Assembly: GCA_945902745.1 (NCBI GenBank)
Contig: CAMDNE010000013.1
Span: 29,529 to 93,528 of the forward strand
DNA from: Chitinophaga pinensis
Lineage (GTDB): Bacteria > Bacteroidota > Bacteroidia > Flavobacteriales_D > Crocinitomicaceae
Direction of reading: 5' to 3'
Length of the DNA stretch: 64,000 nucleotides
Under the pieces are notes generated by a model. That model was not told the DNA's origin. It ran no database searches and saw only the letters and a program-made list of their open reading frames with translations. The translations under genes and the position numbers were made by a program. Below, one piece after another: positions 45,843-53,711 of the stretch (the first letter of the stretch is position 1; each line of letters opens with the position of its first letter).

Positions 45843-45874
45843 CAAAGATAAACTATTTTAAATTAATCCGACAA
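45843..45874 (-). promoter_or_regulatory. Promoter of the paired lipoprotein genes
   Basis: On the minus strand TTG (45874-45872), 21 nt spacer, TATCTTTG (45850-45843). The leader is 22 nt. Confidence 0.72.
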
Positions 45875-45999
45875 CAAAGTTCTTCTTAATTTCTTACCTT
45901 CGTGAGCGATAGCAGTGTTATATGTTTCTTAAACAAAAAAAGACCACAAAAAGTTACACTGTAATTAAAAAAAAATAGTTAAGCGCAAGGATTAGCAGA

Positions 46000-47022
46000 A
46001 TGAAAGCATTAATAGACAAGAGTATTACAGAGATAGAAGCCTTTAATGTCCAAGACTTGAAGAGTTTGGAAGATTTCAGAATTTATTTTTTAGGTTCAAA
46101 AGGACTTGTAAAAAATTTATTTGGAGAACTAAAAGGCGTTCCAAATGAAGACAAAAGAGAAGTTGGTCAATTACTTAATAATTTCCGTTCATTAGCAGAA
46201 GAAAAATTCGCTTCTTTCAAAGATAAACTAGAAAATACAGCAACTGATTCTGCCAAAATTGATACTTCTAGACCTGGTGATGATCAAGAAATCGGAGCGA
46301 GACACCCACTTTCATTGGTAAGAAGTGAAATTATAGATATATTTAATCGTATTGGTTATGCTGTTTCGGAAGGTCCTGAAATAGAAGATGATTGGCATAA
46401 CTTTTCTGCCTTAAATTTTCCACCAGAGCATCCAGCGAGAGATATGCAGGATACGTTTTTTATAGAAAAGGGTGATGTTGAAATGGCGCTTCGTACGCAC
46501 ACAAGTTCAGTTCAAGTTCGAGTTATGGAAAATTCAAAACCACCAATTCGAACAATTTCACCCGGAAGAGTTTATAGAAATGAAGCAATATCTGCACGTG
46601 CACATTGTTTCTTTCACCAAGTTGAAGGCTTGTATATTGATAAAAATGTATCCTTTGCCGATTTGAAACAAACACTTTTATATTTCGCTAAAGAAATGTT
46701 TGGTGAAAAAGCTCAAATTCGTTTAAGACCATCCTATTTTCCTTTTACAGAGCCAAGTGCTGAGGTAGATGTTTCATGCACCATCTGTAACTCAAAAGGG
46801 TGTAATGTATGTAAATATTCCGGTTGGTTAGAAATACTTGGATGTGGAATGGTTGACCCAAATGTGTTAGAGGCTTGTGGAATTGATTCAAAAGAATATT
46901 CGGGTTTTGCCTTTGGAATGGGAATAGAACGGATCACGCAATTGAAATATAAAGTCAACGATTTGCGTCTATATTCTGAGAACGACGTGCGTTTTTTAAA
47001 ACAATTTACAGCAGGAATTTAA
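46000..47022 (+). CDS. pheS: Phenylalanyl-tRNA synthetase alpha subunit
   Basis: 340 residues. It is the catalytic subunit that charges tRNA-Phe. The N-terminal coiled-coil, the HPLSLVRSEIIDIFNRIGYAV segment, motif 2 (RTHTSSVQVRVM, SPGRVYRNEA), and motif 3 (FAFGMGIERI) are in order. A CTICNSKGCNVCKYSGW insertion carries four cysteines for a zinc site, as in many bacterial PheS. pheT is not adjacent. A short AAGGA precedes the ATG. ytxJ starts 2 nt after its stop. Confidence 0.95.
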   Translation: MKALIDKSITEIEAFNVQDLKSLEDFRIYFLGSKGLVKNLFGELKGVPNEDKREVGQLLNNFRSLAEEKFASFKDKLENTATDSAKIDTSRPGDDQEIGARHPLSLVRSEIIDIFNRIGYAVSEGPEIEDDWHNFSALNFPPEHPARDMQDTFFIEKGDVEMALRTHTSSVQVRVMENSKPPIRTISPGRVYRNEAISARAHCFFHQVEGLYIDKNVSFADLKQTLLYFAKEMFGEKAQIRLRPSYFPFTEPSAEVDVSCTICNSKGCNVCKYSGWLEILGCGMVDPNVLEACGIDSKEYSGFAFGMGIERITQLKYKVNDLRLYSENDVRFLKQFTAGI

Positions 47023-47024
47023 GT

Positions 47025-47393
47025 ATGGGACTATTTTCATCACGACCTAAAACGGTGTTTCCTTGGACACAAATAACTTCTGACAAACAATTAGTTGCTG
47101 CTTTTGAAGAGTCAAACGAGAAGCCTGTTTTGTTTTTTAAACACAGTACACGATGCAGTATTTCTTCAATGGCACTGAGCAGATTTGAACAAAATGCTGA
47201 TCAACTTAATGAAATTTGTGCTTTGTATTTTATAGATTTATTGGAGTTCCGTCAGGTTTCAAACAAACTAGAGGAAATTAGTAATGTGATGCATCAATCA
47301 CCTCAAGTAATTGTCGTAAAAAACAGGGAAGTAATTTATACTGAAACGCATTCATCTATTGATGCAAAAGAAATAGAAAGACAATTAAGATAG
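47025..47393 (+). CDS. ytxJ: YtxJ-type monothiol bacilliredoxin
   Basis: 122 residues with a thioredoxin-like fold. The active site is a single Cys in FFKHSTRCSISSMAL, where thioredoxin has CxxC. QSPQVIVVKNREV matches the cis-Pro region. The family removes bacillithiol from mixed disulfides, so the organism probably uses bacillithiol; several Bacteroidota do. It is likely co-transcribed with pheS and the glutaminyl cyclase gene. Confidence 0.88.
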   Translation: MGLFSSRPKTVFPWTQITSDKQLVAAFEESNEKPVLFFKHSTRCSISSMALSRFEQNADQLNEICALYFIDLLEFRQVSNKLEEISNVMHQSPQVIVVKNREVIYTETHSSIDAKEIERQLR

Positions 47394-47402
47394 AAAAAGA
47401 GT

Positions 47403-48476
47403 ATGAAAAAGTATTTGATAATTGGGTTAATTCTTGTTGTATTGGGAGCGTTAGTTATTGTTCCAATGATGAAAAATACAGCGCCTGTGGAAGATGATGA
47501 AATTCCAGCCGTTTTTGCATTCAATGATAATTTAGCAACTAAATGGGACGAAACTATTCAGTTAGAAATTAAGATCAATAACGATGATATCTCGAAACTA
47601 GAATTAATTTATAACGATAGTATTTTTAAAACCTGGAACAATCCCAAGGGGAAAATCGTAATTCCATTTAATGCAGGATATTATGGTTTAGGAACACGAG
47701 ATGTTCAACTTTTATCAACCATGAAAGACGGCTCTACCTTTATTGATAACAGAATGGTGCGCGTATTATCTGATATTATCCCAGAAATTTGGATTGCGGA
47801 AATTGTTTCTTCTTTTCCTCACAGCACGACAAGCTTCACCCAAGGTTTAGAATTCAATGAAGGTCTTTTATATGAAGGAACTGGTCAAAGAGGCCAAAGT
47901 ATGGTTGCCCAGGTTAATTTAACTACAGGAGAAACGATCAAAAAAATGGGACTTGATGGAACTTATTTTGGAGAAGGAATTACGATTCTTGGCGATAAAT
48001 TATACCAATTGACGTGGCAAGAACAAAAATGTTTTGTTTACAACAAATCAACGTTACAGATAGAAAAAGACATGCCATATATTGGTGAAGGATGGGGATT
48101 GTGTAACGATGGAACTTCTTTAATTATGTCAAATGGTTCGGAACGAATTACTTTTAGAAATCCAAAAACATTTGAAATTGAAAGAACGATTGAAGTGTAT
48201 ACACATCAAGGAGCAGTTACAAATTTGAATGAGCTAGAATATATAGACGGTTTCATATATGCAAATGTTTGGATGACCAATAAGGTTGCAATCATAGATC
48301 CATTAAACGGAAAGGTACTTGCTGAATTAGATGCAACAACATTAGTTAACGCAGGAAAAGGGAATGGTGATGTTTTAAACGGAATCGCACAAGACCCTAA
48401 AAGCAAGAAACTTTATATGACAGGCAAAAATTGGATGAAATTATTTGAAGTGAAAATCAAAAAACCGAATGCCTAA
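47403..48476 (+). CDS. Glutaminyl-peptide cyclotransferase (beta-propeller type)
   Basis: 357 residues. An N-terminal hydrophobic segment (residues 4-23) acts as a membrane anchor, followed by a domain of about 100 residues and then the Glu_cyclase_2 propeller (about 125-357): SFTQGLEFNEGLLYEGTG, YFGEGITILGDKLYQLTWQ, GEGWGLCNDG, NELEYIDGFIYANVWMTN, and LNGIAQDPKSKKLYMTGKNW. The enzyme turns an N-terminal Gln of a protein into pyroglutamate. That fits the many exported proteins in this window that would start with Gln after cleavage. It lies between ytxJ and a T9SS-sorted peptidase. Confidence 0.88.
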   Translation: MKKYLIIGLILVVLGALVIVPMMKNTAPVEDDEIPAVFAFNDNLATKWDETIQLEIKINNDDISKLELIYNDSIFKTWNNPKGKIVIPFNAGYYGLGTRDVQLLSTMKDGSTFIDNRMVRVLSDIIPEIWIAEIVSSFPHSTTSFTQGLEFNEGLLYEGTGQRGQSMVAQVNLTTGETIKKMGLDGTYFGEGITILGDKLYQLTWQEQKCFVYNKSTLQIEKDMPYIGEGWGLCNDGTSLIMSNGSERITFRNPKTFEIERTIEVYTHQGAVTNLNELEYIDGFIYANVWMTNKVAIIDPLNGKVLAELDATTLVNAGKGNGDVLNGIAQDPKSKKLYMTGKNWMKLFEVKIKKPNA

Positions 48477-48485
48477 GATTCAATC

Positions 48486-49769
48486 ATGAGAACAGTTACA
48501 CTACTATCTTTTTTTATTACTACCATTTCATTTGGGCAAAATTACACCTCTTATTATTTAGGAAATGTTTCAGATGTTGTAACATCTCCAAAAGGTGGAG
48601 TTTGTTTAATGGGTGGTGCAACAGAACACGACGAAGCCATGAAATGGTTTTTACAACAAGCTGATGGCGGAGACGTTTTGGTTTTGAGAGCAACTGGATC
48701 TAACGGTTACAATGACTACATGTTGAATCAATTAGGAGTCGCAATAAATTCAGTTGAAACAATCGTGTGTAACAATGCAAATGCTTCTCAAGAGGCATAT
48801 CTTCAACAAAAAATAAATCAAGCCGAAGCAATTTGGTTCGCAGGCGGAGATCAGTGGACATATATTTCGTATTGGCGAAATACGCCAGTTGATAGTTTGG
48901 TGAACAAGGCAATTGCAGAAAGAAACACCGTTGTTGGTGGAACAAGTGCTGGAATGGCCATTATGGGGAAATATTATTTTTCTGCCCAAAATGGAACAGT
49001 TACAAGCGCTCAAGCATTAACAAATCCTTATAATTCTTTGGTGACAGTAAGCGATGAACCGTTTCTTGTAAATGAACATTTATCCAATGTTATTACGGAT
49101 ACACATTACGATAGTCCTGACAGAAAAGGAAGACATGTTACATTTTTGAGTAGAATTTTACAAGATTATCAAGCAGTCGGAAAAGGAATTGCTTGTGATG
49201 AATATACCGCAGTTTGCATTGACACCTTAGGTTTTTGTAAAATTTATGGTGATTATCCAACTTATGATGAAGATGTGTATTTCATTCAACCAAATTGTGA
49301 ATTGTCTGATTTAACTCCTGAAACGTGTATTACTTCTATACCTTTAACATGGAATAGAGGAGGTCAAGCATTGAAAGTTTACCATGCGAAAGGAACACCA
49401 TTTGGAACACAAACATTTGATTTAACTGATTGGACAACAGGAACAGGAGGCGTTTGGGAATATTGGTATGTGGAAAATGGTGCACTCAATCAAACTGCCG
49501 GAACTGTGATTAATTGTGGATTGGCAAACAGTTCAAATAACTTAGAAATGCCGCTCTTAGTTTACCCAAACCCTGTGATCGGAAATGAAATTACAATTGA
49601 AGGTTTAACTCAGTTTAACTGTTCTATTACTGATTTACAAGGAAAAGTGTATTCAATGAAGCTAAATGAAAACAAAATTGATGTTTCTAATCTGTCAAAT
49701 GGTGTTTATTTTTTGAATATTGCAGGTGATAGTATTCAAGAACTTGTTAAGTTGGTGATTGCACGTTAA
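48486..49769 (+). CDS. Secreted cyanophycinase-like (S51) peptidase with T9SS type A domain
   Basis: 427 residues. A signal peptide ends ISFG/Q. The peptidase S51 core includes GGVCLMGGATEHDEAMKWF, DVLVLRATG, IWFAGGDQW, and the nucleophile Ser154 in VGGTSAGMAIMG. The family includes cyanophycinase and dipeptidase E, which hydrolyse Asp-linked peptides; substrate here is unknown. A type A sorting domain occupies about the last 75 residues (LVYPNPVIGNEITIEGL...LSNGVYFLNI). It starts 9 nt after the cyclase gene and so is probably in the same transcript. Confidence 0.88.
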   Translation: MRTVTLLSFFITTISFGQNYTSYYLGNVSDVVTSPKGGVCLMGGATEHDEAMKWFLQQADGGDVLVLRATGSNGYNDYMLNQLGVAINSVETIVCNNANASQEAYLQQKINQAEAIWFAGGDQWTYISYWRNTPVDSLVNKAIAERNTVVGGTSAGMAIMGKYYFSAQNGTVTSAQALTNPYNSLVTVSDEPFLVNEHLSNVITDTHYDSPDRKGRHVTFLSRILQDYQAVGKGIACDEYTAVCIDTLGFCKIYGDYPTYDEDVYFIQPNCELSDLTPETCITSIPLTWNRGGQALKVYHAKGTPFGTQTFDLTDWTTGTGGVWEYWYVENGALNQTAGTVINCGLANSSNNLEMPLLVYPNPVIGNEITIEGLTQFNCSITDLQGKVYSMKLNENKIDVSNLSNGVYFLNIAGDSIQELVKLVIAR

Positions 49770-49774
49770 CCCAA

Positions 49775-50488
49775 TTATTTACCGTCAAACGTTGTAAATG
49801 GATTGAATCTATCCATGGTATTCACTTCCTTAATTTGTTTGTTTTCAACTCTCGCAACGCGTCCTGGAAACTTCTCTACCATTGTCATGTCATGCGTTGC
49901 CATCAGAACAGCAGTTTTTTCTTCTTGAGCAATAGCTAATAACAAGCGCATAATTTCTTCAGATGTTTCTGGATCTAAATTTCCTGTTGGTTCATCCGCC
50001 AAAATTAATTCTGGTCTATTTAATAAAGCACGAGCAATAGAAACTCTTTGTTGTTCTCCGCCAGATAACGTATGCGGCATCGAATTAATTTTTTGTTCGA
50101 TTCCAACCAGCTGCAAAACTTCTTTTGCACGTTTTTCCATTAATTGCTTGTCTTTCCAGCCTGTTGCTCCCAAAACAAACAATAAATTTTGTGAAACAGT
50201 GCGGTCCATCAACAATTGGAAATCTTGAAAAACAATTCCAATTTTTCTTCGAAGCATTGGAATATCTTTCTTTTTTAAACCTTTTAAATCAAAACCCGCT
50301 ATTTTTCCTTCACCTTCAGTCAACAATAACTCACCATAAATGGTTTTTAATAAGCTACTTTTTCCACTTCCTGTTTTTCCAATGAGGTAAACGAATTCAT
50401 TGTTATCGAGCTCAAACTGCACGTTTTCTAAGACAAGCACCTTCTGTTGAAAGATGTTGGCGTTTTTTATTTGTATGATTTTTCCCAC
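49775..50488 (-). CDS. ftsE: FtsE cell-division ATP-binding protein
   Basis: 237 residues from a GTG at 50488; the frame is open to 50608 but a -7 box lies inside that extension and the extra residues do not match ABC proteins. Walker A GKTGSGKSS, the Q-loop VFQDFQLL, signature LSGGEQQRVSIARALL, Walker B LILADEPTGNLD, and H-loop MATHDMT are all present. FtsE with the membrane partner FtsX controls septal cell-wall hydrolysis; ftsX is not in this window. Confidence 0.9.
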   Translation of the reverse strand: MGKIIQIKNANIFQQKVLVLENVQFELDNNEFVYLIGKTGSGKSSLLKTIYGELLLTEGEGKIAGFDLKGLKKKDIPMLRRKIGIVFQDFQLLMDRTVSQNLLFVLGATGWKDKQLMEKRAKEVLQLVGIEQKINSMPHTLSGGEQQRVSIARALLNRPELILADEPTGNLDPETSEEIMRLLLAIAQEEKTAVLMATHDMTMVEKFPGRVARVENKQIKEVNTMDRFNPFTTFDGK

Positions 50489-50492
50489 GAGA

Positions 50493-50500
50493 CAAAAATA
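50493..50500 (-). promoter_or_regulatory. -7 box of ftsE ending 4 nt before the GTG
   Basis: On the minus strand TATTTTTG matches TAnnTTTG and is followed by TCTC and GTG. It sits inside the longer open frame and supports the GTG start; the mRNA would be leaderless. Confidence 0.52.
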
Positions 50501-50599
50501 ATTTAGGGTAAAGGTCGATAATTCATACACAGTACTTTGGTAGTTGCAGATAATAATCTTAACAGATTCACGTTTAAAACTTTTGTAAGCCCTCTCCCA

Positions 50600-50618
50600 A
50601 AGGGACACTATGTCCCTT
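50600..50618. repeat. Perfect 8-bp palindrome between divergent genes
   Basis: AAGGGACA-CTA-TGTCCCTT, between ftsE and the TPR gene. It could be an operator or a small hairpin. No matching copy was noticed elsewhere in the window. Confidence 0.6.
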
Positions 50619-50646
50619 AATTTTACTTGATTAAAAGCAACGTGTT

Positions 50647-53600
50647 ATGAATAAGTTCTTGGTCGCCATATTAGTGTGCCTGCATTATTTCTCCTATTCT
50701 CAAACTTCGGAGAAATACAACAGTGAATACGAAAATTATTACCGAGGAGAAGAGTTGTTTGCTAAAGAGCAATATGCTGCCGCCCGAATAGAATTCAGGA
50801 ATTTTGTGAACGTTTTTACAAAACCGAACGATCCGTTGTATGTTAAAGCACTTTATTATGAAGGGCTTTCAGCGTTGGAACTATTTAACAATGATGCAAT
50901 TCCATTATTAGAAGAGTTTAATCGCAACTATCCAGAAAGCATTTTTAAACATGATATTCATTATCGGTTAGGAAAATATTTTTATCAAAAAAAGGATTTT
51001 AAAGAAGCGTTGGTATGGTTCAATCAATTGAAAATTCAAGACGTTGAGGAAGACAACAAAGAAGAGTTTTATTTCAAAGTTGGTTATTCGAATTTTCAAG
51101 AAAAGAATTATGTTGAGGCAAGAAGCGCTTTTCATGAGGTAAAAGAGGGTGTTTCTCAATATGCTGCTCCCGGAATGTATTATTATTCGCATATAGCATA
51201 TATGGATAAATCGTATCAAACAGCGCTTGATGGATTTTTAAAATTGCAATCAGACACGCAATTTGCAAGTGTTGTCCCTTACTATATCGCTCAAATTTAT
51301 TATTTACAAGGAAAATATGATGAAGTAACGAAATATGCTCCGAGCATCATGGATTCTGGGAATGTGGTTAATCAAAACGATTTGAATCACATTATTGGTG
51401 ACTCTTATTATCGCACAAATAAATTTGATGAGGCAGTTACCTATCTAGAAAAATACAATGCAAAATCAAACACAACAAGAGAAGACGATTATCAATTGGG
51501 GTTTGCATATTACAAGAGTAAAATTTATGAAAAGGCAATAAAATTATTTGATAAAGTAACACGACAAAAAGATAGTCTTGGACAAGTTGCTTTTTATCAC
51601 ATAGGGGAATCCTATTTAAAACTCAACAACCAAATTTCAGCAAGATCAGCTTTTGATGCCGCTGCTGACATTGATGCAGACGCGAAAGTTGAAGAAGATG
51701 CATTATACAATTATGCTGTTTTGTCTTATGAATTAGATCTAAATCCTTATGACGAAGCCGTAATTGCCCTTGAAGAATACTTAAATCGTTTTCCAACTTC
51801 AAAACGCGTCAACGACATCAATCAATATTTGGTGAATGTGTACACATCAACTAATAACTATGCAAAAGCACTAGCCTCTTTGGATAAATTGCCGAATAAA
51901 GACTCAAAATTGAAAATGGCGTATCAATTGGTTGCATTCAATCAGGGGGTAGAACTATTTCAAAAGGCGGAACTTCAAAAAGCTATAAAATCATTCGAAT
52001 TAGTAGAGAAATACCCGGTTGATGCTGTAATTACAGGTAGAGCAAAATTCTGGACTGCAGATGCTAATTACCGTTTAAACAATATGGACCTGTCTATTAA
52101 AGGATACAAGGATTTTTTAGCGCTTCCAGCAACGTTAGCTCCAGATTTAAAAGCGGATGCATATTATAATATTGGTTATGCTTATTTGAAAAAACAAGAC
52201 ATACCGCAATCAATTGAATCATTCAGGATTTACTGTCAATCAAATGTGAAAGACAAAAACAAACTCGCTGACGCTAATATGCGCACAGCTGATGGGTATT
52301 ACATGACTTCTCAAAATGAGAATGCTATAAAATATTACCAAGAAGTTGTGAAATTGAAAGCAGGATTTGAAGATCAAGCATTGTATTATATGGCTAAAGC
52401 CTATGGTTTTTCTGATAATGTTGATGCTAAAATCACCCATTTATTAGACATTATCAACAACTATAAAAACTCCAAATATACTATTGCTTCTGTGTATGAT
52501 GTTGCAATGAGTTTCAAAGCGAAATCTGATTATGATAAAGCAATGCGTTATTTTAATCAAATTGTAACAGATTATCCAAGCTCAACTTTACTCGTTAATT
52601 CAAAAGTTGAAATAGCTGATATTTATTATAAGAAATGGGAATATCCTCAAGCAGAATTAAATTACAAACAAATTCTAACAGAATTTGGGTCAGATAGAGA
52701 AGTCTGTGCAAAATGTGTTCGCGGTTTAGTTGATGTTTATGCAGCATTAAAACAACCTGAAAAGGCTAGTCAGTTGGCAGGAGAGTATTCTTGTGCGAAT
52801 ATTTCAATAGATGAGCAAGAAGGATTATTTTTTAGCCCAGCTTTTGAAGCGTATAAAGACAGTTCTTATGTAACAGCGATTCCTCAATTTGTAAAGTATA
52901 TTGAGAAATTTCCTTCAGGACAATATTTATCTGAAGCAAACTACTTCCTTGCTAATTCATACTTTGCAACAGGAGACAAAGCAAAAGCAATTGATACGTA
53001 TAAAATTGTTTTAGAGGAGCAAAACAATTCATATACTGAATTTGCAGCATCGCGTGTTTCACAATATTTGTACAATGAAGGGAAACATGAAGAGGCGATT
53101 CCTTATTATGAACGATTAGAAAAAATTAGCTCAAAACCTACCACGTTATTTAATGCAAAACTTGGATTGATGCGGTGTAATTTCTTAATTGAAAATTGGA
53201 CGAATGCTGCAGTTTATGCAAAGAATGTAATTGAAAGTAGTCAAATCAACAATACATTAAGATTAGAGGCGGAATACGCAAAGGGAATGTCAAATTTCTA
53301 TTTAAATAATTTTGATGGAGCAAAAAGTTCATTGGCATACATCATAAAAAACACAACAACTGTTTGGGGGGCCGAAGCGAAATATTCGTTGGCAGAAATT
53401 TATTATAAGCAAAAAGATTACGTAAAAGCAGACGCAGAAGTTAGGGCTCTGATTAAGATGAAACCAAGTTATAATTACTGGGTTGCAAAAGGATTAATAT
53501 TACAATCGCGCGTATTAATAGCTCAAGGTGATTTATTTCAAGCTGAACAAACATTGAAGTCAGTTATTGACCATTACCCAGTTGAGGATGATGGAATAAA

Positions 53601-53709
53601 ATCGGAGGCGAATGAATTGTGGGATGAATTGATGCAGTTGAAAAATCAACCAAAATCAATTGAAATACAAGAAGAAACTATTATTGAAGTTAACGAAGGA
53701 GGAAATTAA
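50647..53709 (+). CDS. Large exported TPR-repeat protein
   Basis: 1020 residues. Signal peptide MNKFLVAILVCLHYFSYS before Gln. Nearly all the rest is tetratricopeptide or Sel1-like repeats (more than 20), e.g. DDYQLGFAYYKSKIYEKAIKLF, KADAYYNIGYAYLKKQDIPQS and AEYAKGMSNFYLNNFDGAKSSL (each part of a 34-residue unit). Such proteins form long superhelices for protein-protein contact in the periplasm. The outer-membrane barrel gene follows 2 nt after its stop, so they are probably partners. I recall such a TPR/barrel pair in other Flavobacteriales, without a known function. Confidence 0.88.
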   Translation: MNKFLVAILVCLHYFSYSQTSEKYNSEYENYYRGEELFAKEQYAAARIEFRNFVNVFTKPNDPLYVKALYYEGLSALELFNNDAIPLLEEFNRNYPESIFKHDIHYRLGKYFYQKKDFKEALVWFNQLKIQDVEEDNKEEFYFKVGYSNFQEKNYVEARSAFHEVKEGVSQYAAPGMYYYSHIAYMDKSYQTALDGFLKLQSDTQFASVVPYYIAQIYYLQGKYDEVTKYAPSIMDSGNVVNQNDLNHIIGDSYYRTNKFDEAVTYLEKYNAKSNTTREDDYQLGFAYYKSKIYEKAIKLFDKVTRQKDSLGQVAFYHIGESYLKLNNQISARSAFDAAADIDADAKVEEDALYNYAVLSYELDLNPYDEAVIALEEYLNRFPTSKRVNDINQYLVNVYTSTNNYAKALASLDKLPNKDSKLKMAYQLVAFNQGVELFQKAELQKAIKSFELVEKYPVDAVITGRAKFWTADANYRLNNMDLSIKGYKDFLALPATLAPDLKADAYYNIGYAYLKKQDIPQSIESFRIYCQSNVKDKNKLADANMRTADGYYMTSQNENAIKYYQEVVKLKAGFEDQALYYMAKAYGFSDNVDAKITHLLDIINNYKNSKYTIASVYDVAMSFKAKSDYDKAMRYFNQIVTDYPSSTLLVNSKVEIADIYYKKWEYPQAELNYKQILTEFGSDREVCAKCVRGLVDVYAALKQPEKASQLAGEYSCANISIDEQEGLFFSPAFEAYKDSSYVTAIPQFVKYIEKFPSGQYLSEANYFLANSYFATGDKAKAIDTYKIVLEEQNNSYTEFAASRVSQYLYNEGKHEEAIPYYERLEKISSKPTTLFNAKLGLMRCNFLIENWTNAAVYAKNVIESSQINNTLRLEAEYAKGMSNFYLNNFDGAKSSLAYIIKNTTTVWGAEAKYSLAEIYYKQKDYVKADAEVRALIKMKPSYNYWVAKGLILQSRVLIAQGDLFQAEQTLKSVIDHYPVEDDGIKSEANELWDELMQLKNQPKSIEIQEETIIEVNEGGN

Positions 53710-53711
53710 TC

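Noticed and set aside
45905..45935. GTGAGCGATAGCAGTG as a fifth member of the GAGC-N-GTCGA hairpin family
   Set aside because: It keeps GAGCGATAG but lacks GTCGA and a paired stem, so it is at best a relic.
50489..50608. Upstream extension of ftsE
   Set aside because: A -7 box lies inside it and the extra residues are unlike ABC proteins; the GTG at 50488 is preferred.
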